DNA from: RGIG9115 sp045649825
GTDB lineage: Bacteria; Bacillota; Clostridia; UBA1381
Direction: 5' to 3'
NCBI GenBank assembly: GCA_045649825.1
Contig: JAZRQO010000003.1
Span: forward strand, 1 to 28,194
DNA length: 28,194 bases
Both the position numbers and the translations under genes were made by a program. Numbering within the stretch: the first letter of the stretch is position 1; each line of letters starts with the position of its first letter. Below the pieces are notes generated by a model that did no database searches, was not told where the DNA came from, and saw nothing but the letters and a program-made list of their open reading frames with translations. Below, piece by piece: positions 15,815 through 22,940 of the stretch.

Positions 15815-15893
15815 TGAATGCATCCTATAAAGCATAATATGCAGCATTCATTATCAACATAAGCTACCTATATATTTATTCATAGCTTATGTT
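15811..15893 (+). promoter_or_regulatory. Two tandem hairpins between thioredoxin and rubrerythrin
   Basis: ATAATGAATGC (15811-15821) pairs with GCATTCATTAT (15844-15854), an 11-bp perfect stem overlapping the thioredoxin stop. AACATAAGCTA (15856-15866) pairs with TAGCTTATGTT (15883-15893), a second 11-bp stem. Neither has a terminator U-tract. They may be an operator, an RNA-processing or mRNA-stabilising structure, or a weak terminator followed by a rubrerythrin promoter. Confidence 0.5.
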
Positions 15894-15917
15894 ATAAAGT
15901 TTAAGGAGGAACAAAAA

Positions 15918-16454
15918 ATGAACAAGTATGAAGGAACACAAACCGAAAAGAATTTGAGAGCTGCATTTTCGGGTGAATCAGAGGCGAGAAACAAATACAC
16001 ATACTTTGCTTCAAAAGCCAAAAAAGAAGGATTTGAGCAAATAGCCGCACTCTTCCAGAAAACTGCAGATAACGAAAAAGAGCATGCAAAGATGTGGTTC
16101 AAGGAATTAAACGGAATTGGCGATACTGCACAAAACCTTGAAAATGCCGCTGAAGGCGAAAACTGGGAATGGACAGATATGTATGCAGGCTTTGCGGAAA
16201 CTGCAGAAAAGGAAGGTTTCAAAGAGCTTGCAGCAAAATTCCGTATGGTTGCAGCAATCGAGAAGGAGCATGAAGAGCGTTACAGAGCACTTCTTAAGAA
16301 TGTGGAAACAAAGCAGGTATTTGAGAAGAGCGAAGTTAAGGTATGGGAATGCCGTAACTGCGGTCATATTATTACAGGAACAAAGGCTCCTGAAAAATGC
16401 CCCGTATGCGATCATCCCCAGAGCTATTTTGAGATTAATGCAAAGAACTATTAA
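15918..16454 (+). CDS. Rubrerythrin
   Basis: A 178-residue non-haem di-iron peroxidase that reduces hydrogen peroxide in anaerobes. The four-helix ferritin-like domain shows the iron ligands (GESEARNKY, DNEKEHAKMW and IEKEHEERY). The C-terminal rubredoxin domain has two knuckles, CRNCG and CPVCDHP. Standard length. Strong RBS AAGGAGG. It lies 103 bases after thioredoxin, consistent with an oxidative-stress cluster; electrons probably arrive via rubredoxin or ferredoxin. Confidence 0.95.
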   Translation: MNKYEGTQTEKNLRAAFSGESEARNKYTYFASKAKKEGFEQIAALFQKTADNEKEHAKMWFKELNGIGDTAQNLENAAEGENWEWTDMYAGFAETAEKEGFKELAAKFRMVAAIEKEHEERYRALLKNVETKQVFEKSEVKVWECRNCGHIITGTKAPEKCPVCDHPQSYFEINAKNY

Positions 16455-16480
16455 TAGTCCTCTTGTGCGAAATAAAAAAG

Positions 16481-16507
16481 CGGAACGGTTTAAATTGAAC
16501 CGTTCCG
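16481..16507. terminator. Bidirectional terminator, rubrerythrin / anti-sigma
   Basis: CGGAACGGTT (16481-16490) pairs with AACCGTTCCG (16498-16507). T-rich tracts follow on both strands (TTATTTTTAT on plus, TTTTTTATT on minus), serving the convergent rubrerythrin and anti-sigma genes. Confidence 0.88.
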
Positions 16508-16513
16508 TTATTT

Positions 16514-17554
16514 TTATGAAACTATTAATTTTACTGCCACATTATTACCGTTCTTTGAAACAATACTTTCCTTATAGGAAATGCCGTAGTTGTTCATTTC
16601 CTGTATAAACATATCGAAATTATCGCTTGTAAAGAAATAACAGTCTTTATCGGTAACAGATATATATTTTATTAAAAGTTCAGTAACTAAATCTTTATCA
16701 TCAGTTGTGATAAACAGGGAACCACTGCCGATTCCGTAATCCTTCGAGGCAGAGTTACCGCTGGTGATGCGGAATTCAACACCCTCCATTGATGAAATAG
16801 TTGCAGCATTTGCAACAATCGCACCGGAGTTTGTTGTTTCAAGAAGTGCAAACTCAGCAGCAAGGTCTCTTTCCTTTTTAGGAATGTCTTCGGGGTTTAT
16901 GCCGGATATTTCGTAAGTTTTTTCTACACTTGATGCAAGAACAATCTGGTTCTTGGGATTGAGATGAGCCGGTATTCTGGAATACACGTCATCCTCTTGC
17001 CCCATTTGTGGGGGGGCAGGTGTTGATACTGTTACGGCAGGTGCAGCAACAGGAGCATTTTTTTTGGTAGAAGCGTTGCTCTTGGTTGCCTTTGGGGTAG
17101 AAACAGAAGCAGCCACAACTTCCGGAGCCTCTACGGGCTGAACTGTGGGAGCAGGCTCTGTTTCAGAATCCGGAACAGCTTGAAAGCTTTGATTTGTAAG
17201 AGTTGAGGTTTCTATAACCGGCTCTTCCAAATCTATACCCTGAGTGCCTAAAACTGCGGCAAGCACAATGCAAGCTGCAACCGCTGAATAACGGCGGTAA
17301 CCCGCTTTAAGCAGGCGAGGCTTTGCAGATGCTGCAATTTCGCGGTCAAGACGCTCATTTACAAGCTTGCTGAAATCGGCAGGAGGCGTGATGTTGTTCA
17401 TGGAACCCATAGCATTTTTAACGGAACATGAAAGCTCATATTCTTCTCTGCACTTTTCACAGGTTTCCATATGCTGTTTAAAAAGATTCATTTCTTCTTC
17501 GGTACATTCGTCATAAACATACCTGTCAATATTATGAAAAAACAAGTCTTCCAA
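16514..17554 (-). CDS. Membrane anti-sigma factor with zinc-finger domain
   Basis: A 346-residue partner of the ECF sigma factor upstream. Residues about 1-45 form an anti-sigma zinc finger (HMETCEKC, an Hx3Cx2C motif). One membrane segment lies at about 88-108 (YSAVAACIVLAAVLG). A proline/alanine/serine-rich linker spans about 114-190. A ~150-residue outer domain (about 195-346) of unrecognised family follows, perhaps the sensor. The start is TTG at 17554, placed 8 bases after AGGAGG. The gene is 60 bases downstream of the sigma gene in the usual sigma/anti-sigma order. It probably sequesters the sigma factor until an envelope signal, possibly via proteolysis. Confidence 0.85.
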   Translation of the reverse strand: MEDLFFHNIDRYVYDECTEEEMNLFKQHMETCEKCREEYELSCSVKNAMGSMNNITPPADFSKLVNERLDREIAASAKPRLLKAGYRRYSAVAACIVLAAVLGTQGIDLEEPVIETSTLTNQSFQAVPDSETEPAPTVQPVEAPEVVAASVSTPKATKSNASTKKNAPVAAPAVTVSTPAPPQMGQEDDVYSRIPAHLNPKNQIVLASSVEKTYEISGINPEDIPKKERDLAAEFALLETTNSGAIVANAATISSMEGVEFRITSGNSASKDYGIGSGSLFITTDDKDLVTELLIKYISVTDKDCYFFTSDNFDMFIQEMNNYGISYKESIVSKNGNNVAVKLIVS

Positions 17555-17614
17555 AACAAATGCCTCCTTTCATTTAATTTAAGCTTTTATGCCTTCACTT
17601 TGTTAGACGTCTTT

Positions 17615-18187
17615 TTAGAGGAAAAGTTCCCTCTTTTCGGAAATTTTTTTCCGAAGTGCCTGACGTGCCCGGTTTATTCTTGATTTCACCGTTCCCACAG
17701 GCAGTTTTAGTATTGCGGCAATTTCGTCGTAGGACATACCTTCAATATCGCACAACACAAGCACTGTCCGAGCCTCTTCACCAAGCTCGTCCATAGCTTC
17801 ACGGATAAGGCTTTGTAGTTCAGCCTGTTCGGACCGTTCTTCGGGAGTAGAAGCGCTGTCCGGGATTTTTAAAACTTCGTTATTTTCGTCATCCGTGTCG
17901 TAAATGCTCACAGTCTTTCCCGTTCTCATTCTCTTTCGCAAAAAATCTTTACACACGTTTGCACAAATCCTGTATATCCAGGTAGTCAAAGAGGAATCCT
18001 CTTTAAAGCTATCAATATTTTTGAAAATCTTTATAAAAACCTCCTGTGACGCATCGAGTGCATCATCAGCGTCAGAGAGCATACCGTAGGCTATGTTAAT
18101 AACCCTGTTCTGATACTCGCTTATAAGCTCGTTAAATGCATTGCGGTCACCTTTTTTAAGAAGCCGCACAAGCTCTTTTTCGGACAA
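17615..18187 (-). CDS. ECF-type RNA polymerase sigma factor
   Basis: A 190-residue group-4 sigma factor. Region 2 (DDALDASQEVFIKIFKNIDS, LTTWIYRICANVCKDFLRK) and region 4 (LCDIEGMSYDEIAAILKL, VGTVKSRINRARQALRK) are intact. It is followed by its zinc-finger anti-sigma factor, so it is probably an envelope-stress regulator of the SigW/RpoE type. The start codon is TTG at 18187 behind AAGGGGGTG. Its own promoter is of the housekeeping type (18230-18258), so it may not depend only on itself. Confidence 0.93.
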   Translation of the reverse strand: MSEKELVRLLKKGDRNAFNELISEYQNRVINIAYGMLSDADDALDASQEVFIKIFKNIDSFKEDSSLTTWIYRICANVCKDFLRKRMRTGKTVSIYDTDDENNEVLKIPDSASTPEERSEQAELQSLIREAMDELGEEARTVLVLCDIEGMSYDEIAAILKLPVGTVKSRINRARQALRKKISEKRELFL

Positions 18188-18229
18188 TACTTCACCCCCT
18201 TCCCTTTTTAATCATAAATATACTATTTT

Positions 18230-18258
18230 ATTATACTACATAATTAAACATATGTCAA
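18230..18258 (-). promoter_or_regulatory. SigA-type promoter for the ECF sigma operon
   Basis: Minus-strand TTGACA (plus 18253-18258) and TATAAT (plus 18230-18235), both perfect, with a 17-base spacer, about 42 bases before the TTG start. No ECF-type -35 (AAC core) was noticed. Confidence 0.88.
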
Positions 18259-18311
18259 TTGAAGAATTGTGCAGTAATTGTAAAATTTTTGTGTAATTTG
18301 GAAACTGTTGA

Positions 18312-18340
18312 TTGACAGCTAATTTTGTTTGTGGTACAAT
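18312..18340 (+). promoter_or_regulatory. SigA-type promoter for the membrane protein / SigB-type sigma operon
   Basis: TTGACA (18312-18317) and TACAAT (18335-18340) with a 17-base spacer, 37 bases before the TTG start at 18378. It is divergent from the ECF promoter, with about 55 bases between the two -35 elements. Confidence 0.88.
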
Positions 18341-18377
18341 TGGTTTATATTTATATCCTTGAGAGGAAGCGAATGTT

Positions 18378-19052
18378 TTGGAAAAGTACGGAACAATCCC
18401 CCCGCGTTTTACAAAGGCATGGTGGGCGCATTACTGGTATTATTATAAATTTCATGTTATAGCAGCAGCATTTGTCGTGTTTATGGTAAGTTCACTTATA
18501 TATGCAAACGTAACCCGTATTCACTACGATATGCAGGTTTCATATCTTGGGCTGTTCGGAATTAATCCCGACCACGAAGAAGGACTTAATAAGTACTTCA
18601 GTGAGGTTATTGACGACGCTACGGGCAATGACAAAAAAGAAATCGGATATATTTATTATTCCTTTGACAATGTGATGGCGGACGGTGCGGTAACCGAGGA
18701 TGAATACGCATATCAGATGAAGCTTGTTGCAGAACTTCAGGGCGGGGACTCCGATCTTTATTTTATGTCGGGAACAAACGCGGAGGAGCTTGCAGGCTTT
18801 GGTGAGAACTTTATAAACGTATTTGAATTTGCAGGAGAGGACTTACCTGAGGAAAGAATAAAGCGTGATAAAAACGGGTATCCCTTTGCAGTTTCCGTAG
18901 CAGGTAATAAAAATCTTGAAGAGATAGGAATTGATACCTCAGACCTTTACGTATGTGTACGACTTCTTTATAAAACAAATGAAAAAGACGCTCAGAAGGC
19001 TGAAATTCATGAAAACTCATTAAAAGTGGCAAAAATGCTTACGGGAGAGTGA
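18378..19052 (+). CDS. Single-pass membrane protein of unknown function
   Basis: A 224-residue protein. A short cytosolic N-terminus ends in an aromatic belt (AWWAHYWYYYKFH, about 14-26), then one membrane segment (about 27-45) and a ~175-residue outer domain without recognised motifs. Start codon is TTG at 18378, behind GAGAGGAAG; a nearby ATG (18373) is in another frame that stops early. It ends 7 bases before a SigB/F/G-type sigma gene and is co-transcribed with it, so it may sense or report something for that sigma factor; that is inference. It is not similar to a known anti-sigma domain by eye. Confidence 0.8.
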   Translation: MEKYGTIPPRFTKAWWAHYWYYYKFHVIAAAFVVFMVSSLIYANVTRIHYDMQVSYLGLFGINPDHEEGLNKYFSEVIDDATGNDKKEIGYIYYSFDNVMADGAVTEDEYAYQMKLVAELQGGDSDLYFMSGTNAEELAGFGENFINVFEFAGEDLPEERIKRDKNGYPFAVSVAGNKNLEEIGIDTSDLYVCVRLLYKTNEKDAQKAEIHENSLKVAKMLTGE

Positions 19053-19059
19053 TACGGAA

Positions 19060-19782
19060 ATGTGCGAATTTGATGAAAACGCCATATTCCTTGAATATAT
19101 CAAAACAAAGGATAAAAATGTTAAAGACAAAATAGTGGACCGCTATTTGTATATTGCGGAGATAATGTCAAAGCGTTTCGCGAACCGCGGTATTGATTAT
19201 GAGGATATTTATCAGGTGGCTTGCCTTGGTTTAGTTCTTGCTGCAGACAGATACAATCCCGATATGGGGGTTAAGTTTGCCTCATTTGCAACCCCTACAG
19301 TAACAGGTGAAATAAAAAGGTATTTCAGGGATAAGGGCTGCTTTGTTAAAATCCCCCGAAAGCTTTACGAGGTATTTACAAAAGCGGAAAGGCTCCGCCA
19401 GGCGCCTGAATCGAGGAACTACTCTCAGGAAGAAATAGCAAAGCACCTGGATGTTCCCGTTGAAACTGTCCGAAAGGCTTATGCAGTAGGTGATATTGCA
19501 TTTATTCAGTCCCTTGAGCAGGAGGCAAACGGTGAAGGCGGTTCTATGTACTGCGAGACCCTTGGCTCCGACGATAAAAACTTTCTGGCTTTCGAAAACG
19601 AGGATTTTATGAAATCCTGTATGGACGAGCTTGACGAGCGTGAACGTGAGTTTGTTAAACTCCGATACTATGATGAAAAAACTCAGAAAGAGATTTCTCT
19701 GCTCTGGAACGAAAATCAAATGTATATTTCACGCTTTGAAAAAAGCTTGCTAAAAAAACTCAGAAGCTTGTTTAACAGATAA
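19060..19782 (+). CDS. SigB/SigF/SigG-subfamily sigma factor
   Basis: A 240-residue group-3 sigma factor. It has region 2 (DYEDIYQVACLGLVLAADRY, GVKFASFATPTVTGEIKRYF), region 3 (NYSQEEIAKHLDVPVETVRK) and region 4 (REREFVKLRYYDEKTQKEI, NQMYISRFEKSLLKKLRS). This is the group that controls forespore genes or general stress. No anti-sigma kinase (RsbW/SpoIIAB) or antagonist gene adjoins it, unlike the standard spoIIA or sigB operons. The regulator must be elsewhere or be the upstream membrane protein. It is followed 11 bases later by a GNAT gene. Confidence 0.88.
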   Translation: MCEFDENAIFLEYIKTKDKNVKDKIVDRYLYIAEIMSKRFANRGIDYEDIYQVACLGLVLAADRYNPDMGVKFASFATPTVTGEIKRYFRDKGCFVKIPRKLYEVFTKAERLRQAPESRNYSQEEIAKHLDVPVETVRKAYAVGDIAFIQSLEQEANGEGGSMYCETLGSDDKNFLAFENEDFMKSCMDELDEREREFVKLRYYDEKTQKEISLLWNENQMYISRFEKSLLKKLRSLFNR

Positions 19783-19793
19783 AGGAATATAAT

Positions 19794-20279
19794 ATGGTAC
19801 GACCTGTAAAAACAGAAGAAATAGAAAGAATACTCGAAATTTACGCTTCCGCAAGGGAGTTTATGTGCCGTTCAGGAAATCCCACACAGTGGTCGGGGGG
19901 ATATCCTGAGCGTGAGCTTCTTCTTGACGATATAAAAAAAGGGCAGCTATTCGGAATAGAAAGCGAGGACGGAAGTCGCCTGTGCGGAGTATTTGCTCTT
20001 ATATCGGGAGAAGACCCCACCTATGGCTATATCGACGGAAAATGGCTGAGTGACGTTCCCTACGGAACAATCCACAGAATAGCCGGTGACGGAACAGAAA
20101 AGGGAACATTTAAAAAATGCCTGGAATTTGCCCGAAAAACCTATAAGCATCTTCGGGTGGACACCTATAAAGATAATTACCCCATGCAAAGGGTTATTTC
20201 CGAAAACGGATTTACCTACTGCGGAATAATATATCTGGAAAACGGAGATCCCAGATTAGCATATGAATGGATTGAATAA
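19794..20279 (+). CDS. GNAT-family acetyltransferase
   Basis: A 161-residue N-acetyltransferase by fold. A typical N-terminus (MVRPVKTEEIERILEIYASA), the motif-A region (GTIHRIAGDGTEKGTFKKCL) and the motif-B segment (YKDNYPMQRVISENGFTYCG) are visible. The substrate is unknown. It follows the sigma gene by 11 bases and ends at a bidirectional terminator. Cytosolic. Confidence 0.85.
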   Translation: MVRPVKTEEIERILEIYASAREFMCRSGNPTQWSGGYPERELLLDDIKKGQLFGIESEDGSRLCGVFALISGEDPTYGYIDGKWLSDVPYGTIHRIAGDGTEKGTFKKCLEFARKTYKHLRVDTYKDNYPMQRVISENGFTYCGIIYLENGDPRLAYEWIE

Positions 20280-20282
20280 ATT

Positions 20283-20317
20283 AAAAAACAGGAGTAAATG
20301 CAATACTCCTGTTTTTT
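20283..20317. terminator. Bidirectional terminator, GNAT / CDF
   Basis: A perfect 14-bp stem (20283-20296 with 20304-20317, core CAGGAGTA/TACTCCTG) with A/T runs on both sides, between the convergent acetyltransferase and transporter genes. Confidence 0.93.
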
Positions 20318-20320
20318 AAT

Positions 20321-21496
20321 TTATTCAGCTGAAACAAAGCTCTTATCAATCGTTATAACGCAGTTATATGTGGGATTAATTTCTTTCACCTTTTTTGCAA
20401 TTACTTTTTTAAGCTCCTTATCATCAAAGCCTGCCTCATAGGGTGAAAGGCAGTCAAAAACAAGGTTTGTATGGGTAGTTCCGGGAACAACGCGAAGGTC
20501 GTGAACGGAAAGATACTGGCTTATCCCGTAAACCGCGTTTTCAAGCTGTCGTCGGATATCGTTTGTCTGCTCGTCCTTTGTGAGTATCGGGTCGTAATGT
20601 ACAATCAGGTGGAGATTTTCACCTGTTTTAAAATCTGCTTCAATATTGTCTATAAGGTCGTGGCTTGCGATTGGGTCCTCTTCGGCAGCCATTTCCACGT
20701 GAACGCTTGCAAATTTTCTGCAGGGGCCGTAGTCGTGTATCATCAGGTCGTGAATACCAAGAACGCCGGGATAAGAAAGAATTTTTGCGGCAATTTTCTG
20801 AACATACTCAGGCTCAGGAGCTGTGCCCAGCATGGGATTTATTGTTTCCTTTATAAGCCCCACACCGCTGATTAGAATAAATATCGCAACGGCGGTACCT
20901 GCAAAGCCGTCAAGCTCAAAATCCGTGAGGTGTGAAATCACGGACGACACAAGAACGGCACCTGTTGTTATAACGTCGTTGCGGCTGTCGGTTGCCGTGG
21001 CAAGAAGGGATTTTGATTTTATTGCCTTGCCTGCATAATTGTTAAAGACCATCATCCAGAGCTTTAACAGTATTGACGCGGCAAGGACGATAACCAGGGG
21101 TATACTGAATATCACCTTTGACGGATGTATAATTTTACTGACACCCGATTTTAAAAGTTCAATCCCGATTACGATAATGAAAACGGCTACAGTAAGAGCA
21201 GACAGATACTCATACCGTCCGTGACCGTAGGGGTGCTCTGTGTCCGCAGGCTTTTCCGAGAGCTTAAAGCCCAGAAGGCTTATAATGCTTGAAGATGCGT
21301 CTGAGAGATTGTTTGCGGCGTCTGCAGTAATTGCAACAGACCCGCTTACTGTTCCGATTATGATTTTGAATATAAAAAGCAGAGCGTTGCAAATAATACC
21401 CACAATTCCCGCAAGCTTTCCGTAAGCCGACCGAACAGAGGAGTTTTCCGTGTTCTTATAATTATTTACAAAACGCCGTATAAGCAGTTTAGTCAT
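20321..21496 (-). CDS. Cation diffusion facilitator (CDF) metal efflux transporter
   Basis: A 391-residue inner-membrane exporter, probably of Zn2+, Mn2+ or Fe2+, by proton exchange. The metal-site helices show ITADAANNLSDASS and ATDSRNDVITT, and the loop has HPYGHGRYEYL. Six membrane segments span about 30-225. A cytosolic dimerisation domain (SYPGVLGIHDLMIHDYGP ... HLIVHYDPI, about 235-310) follows. An extra ~80 residues (about 315-391: SVHDLRVVPGTTHTNLVFD ... YNCVITIDKSFV) look like a second copy of that domain. Metal specificity is not certain. Confidence 0.9.
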   Translation of the reverse strand: MTKLLIRRFVNNYKNTENSSVRSAYGKLAGIVGIICNALLFIFKIIIGTVSGSVAITADAANNLSDASSSIISLLGFKLSEKPADTEHPYGHGRYEYLSALTVAVFIIVIGIELLKSGVSKIIHPSKVIFSIPLVIVLAASILLKLWMMVFNNYAGKAIKSKSLLATATDSRNDVITTGAVLVSSVISHLTDFELDGFAGTAVAIFILISGVGLIKETINPMLGTAPEPEYVQKIAAKILSYPGVLGIHDLMIHDYGPCRKFASVHVEMAAEEDPIASHDLIDNIEADFKTGENLHLIVHYDPILTKDEQTNDIRRQLENAVYGISQYLSVHDLRVVPGTTHTNLVFDCLSPYEAGFDDKELKKVIAKKVKEINPTYNCVITIDKSFVSAE

Positions 21497-21525
21497 AATA
21501 TCACTCCAAAAAATGTATTCACCAC

Positions 21526-21554
21526 ATTATATAATATTTAATCCCAAATGTCAA
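21526..21554 (-). promoter_or_regulatory. SigA-type promoter for the CDF gene
   Basis: Minus-strand TTGACA (plus 21549-21554) and TATAAT (plus 21526-21531) with a 17-base spacer, about 29 bases before the start. Confidence 0.9.
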
Positions 21555-21574
21555 TATTCATTGCCAACAGGGCG

Positions 21575-21650
21575 TGTGTACAGGGGACGGTTCTCTGTTG
21601 CAGACAGAGACCCCTCCCCTGTACACACAGAGAACCGTCCCCTGTACACA
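21575..21650. repeat. REP-like long palindrome, copy 1 (next to the transposase 3' end)
   Basis: Perfect 24-bp inverted arms (21575-21598 and 21627-21650; core CAGGGGACGGTTCTCTG) around a 28-base centre. The centre itself contains a partial, mutated third arm (ACAGAGACCCCTCCCCTGTACAC-like), as if two units had fused. It lies 3 bases beyond the stop of the transposase gene. Confidence 0.9.
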
Positions 21651-21653
21651 AAT

Positions 21654-22391
21654 TTATTTGATCATTTCCGCTATTCTTCTTTTTATGGGAGTTAATCTGA
21701 TTATTTGTCTTACTGATAATCCATTTGCTTTTAAAGCTTTAGTCAGTTTGATCTCCATTTCCCTGTCCATATTTATTAAATCTATGGACTGTGTAAGTGA
21801 TTCAAATATTATTTTTGCATTTTCATCCGTTACAGTCTTTTTAGGTAATTTGATTTCAAGGCATTCACTATCAGAAAGATATTTATGGATTTCTATATAC
21901 TCATCTTTTTCAAGTATCCCGGAAATAAAATCAATATCAGCAATGGAGGCACGTGAAATGTATTCATTGTAGCTACTGTAAGGATATTCTGAAATATCCG
22001 GCGATATTTGCGCTTTTACAGGGTTTTGATGGATATATCTCAATGCAGTAATTAAATATGCATCATCCTCTACAGGCTCGCTTTTAAATCGATCCTGAAA
22101 CAAATGTCCGATTCGGTTGTATTTTGCATTGTACCAGTATACATATTTACCTGCTATGCGTTTCATTATTAATGAGAGGTCCTCGCCTTCTTCTTTCAGA
22201 AGAAGATGTATATGGTTTTTCATAAGGCAATATGCAAGTATTTTATAATTGCAGATATTTTTATAATAATTCAGTACAAAAAGGAATTTGCGGTTATCTT
22301 CATCATCATGGAAAATAGTTTGCTGATTAATTCCCCGAAGTATAATATGATAAATTCCGCTTTCACTTTTCCTACGTGCTTGTCTTGGCAT
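21654..22391 (-). CDS. REP-associated tyrosine transposase (RAYT, Y1_Tnp family)
   Basis: A 245-residue member of the IS200/IS605-like Y1 transposase family. The HUH metal motif is in KNHIHLLL (about residue 65). A conserved helix GKYVYWYNAKYNRIGHLFQ follows, containing the candidate catalytic tyrosine, then YLITALRYIHQNPVKA and YPYSSYNEY. The ~80 C-terminal residues look like a helix-turn-helix tail (GLSVRQIIRLTPIKRRIAEMI). The start at 22391 is set by AAAGGAG 8 bases before; the longer frame runs through the palindrome. RAYTs are domesticated transposases that mobilise REP palindromes. It is bracketed by palindromes on both sides. Confidence 0.92.
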   Translation of the reverse strand: MPRQARRKSESGIYHIILRGINQQTIFHDDEDNRKFLFVLNYYKNICNYKILAYCLMKNHIHLLLKEEGEDLSLIMKRIAGKYVYWYNAKYNRIGHLFQDRFKSEPVEDDAYLITALRYIHQNPVKAQISPDISEYPYSSYNEYISRASIADIDFISGILEKDEYIEIHKYLSDSECLEIKLPKKTVTDENAKIIFESLTQSIDLINMDREMEIKLTKALKANGLSVRQIIRLTPIKRRIAEMIK

Positions 22392-22447
22392 AAAATCACT
22401 CCTTTTTACCACTATATCATATCTCCCATAATATGTCAAGAATTTTT

Positions 22448-22498
22448 GTGTACAGGGGACGGTTCTCTGTCTGCAACAGAGAACCGTCCCCTGTACAC
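22448..22498. repeat. REP-like long palindrome, copy 2 (transposase upstream side)
   Basis: A perfect 23-bp hairpin (22448-22470 with 22476-22498) with a 5-base CTGCA loop. The arms equal those of copy 1. It lies 57 bases upstream of the transposase start. Confidence 0.93.
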
Positions 22499-22574
22499 GT
22501 TTATGCATAATACAGGGAAAGTGAGAGTGTAGCTGAGTTTTTTGCACAATTTGTAAAAAACATCGGAACTGTTG

Positions 22575-22603
22575 TTGACAATCGTGGGCAGTCGTGATAT
22601 AAT
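22575..22603 (+). promoter_or_regulatory. SigA-type promoter for the yhbY-nadD-yqeK-rsfS operon
   Basis: TTGACA (22575-22580) and TATAAT (22598-22603), both perfect, with a 17-base spacer. It is followed by an AGGAGAGG RBS and the yhbY start at 22634. Confidence 0.93.
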
Positions 22604-22633
22604 TTCCCATATAATCAGGAGAGGTGTGTTTTA

Positions 22634-22939
22634 ATGGAGGTAACAGGAAAGCAGAGAGCGTATCTCAGAAAGCTTGCAAACGGTATTGACCCCGTGTTTC
22701 AGATTGGCAAAGGCGGCGTAACGGACGTTATAATAGACCAGCTTCGTCTTGCACTTGACGCACGTGAGCTTATAAAGGTAACAATCCTGGAAACGGCTAT
22801 GCTCGATACCAAACAAACCTGTAACGAAATTGCGGCAATGCTTGGGGCTGTTCCCGTTCAGGCAATCGGCTCAAAGTTTGTTCTTTACAAAAAAAGCAGT
22901 AAGGAAAAAAACCGTAAAATAGAAATTCCGGGTAAGTAA
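22634..22939 (+). CDS. yhbY: Ribosome assembly RNA-binding protein YhbY (CRM domain)
   Basis: A 101-residue single CRM domain protein that binds pre-50S rRNA. N-terminal MEVTGKQRAYLRKLANGIDP, the GKGG loop (IGKGGVTDVII) and VPVQAIGSKFVLYKK are typical. It stands first in the operon with nadD, yqeK and rsfS, a very conserved order in Firmicutes. Confidence 0.93.
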   Translation: MEVTGKQRAYLRKLANGIDPVFQIGKGGVTDVIIDQLRLALDARELIKVTILETAMLDTKQTCNEIAAMLGAVPVQAIGSKFVLYKKSSKEKNRKIEIPGK

Positions 22940-22940
22940 T

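Noticed and set aside
16117..16608. 163-codon plus-strand frame overlapping rubrerythrin
   Set aside because: Out-of-frame overlap with the rubrerythrin gene, running through the bidirectional terminator; no RBS.
22448..22610. Upstream extension of the transposase to 22610
   Set aside because: The extra 73 residues are encoded by the palindrome and by the yhbY promoter region; the start at 22391 has a proper RBS and matches the family N-terminus.
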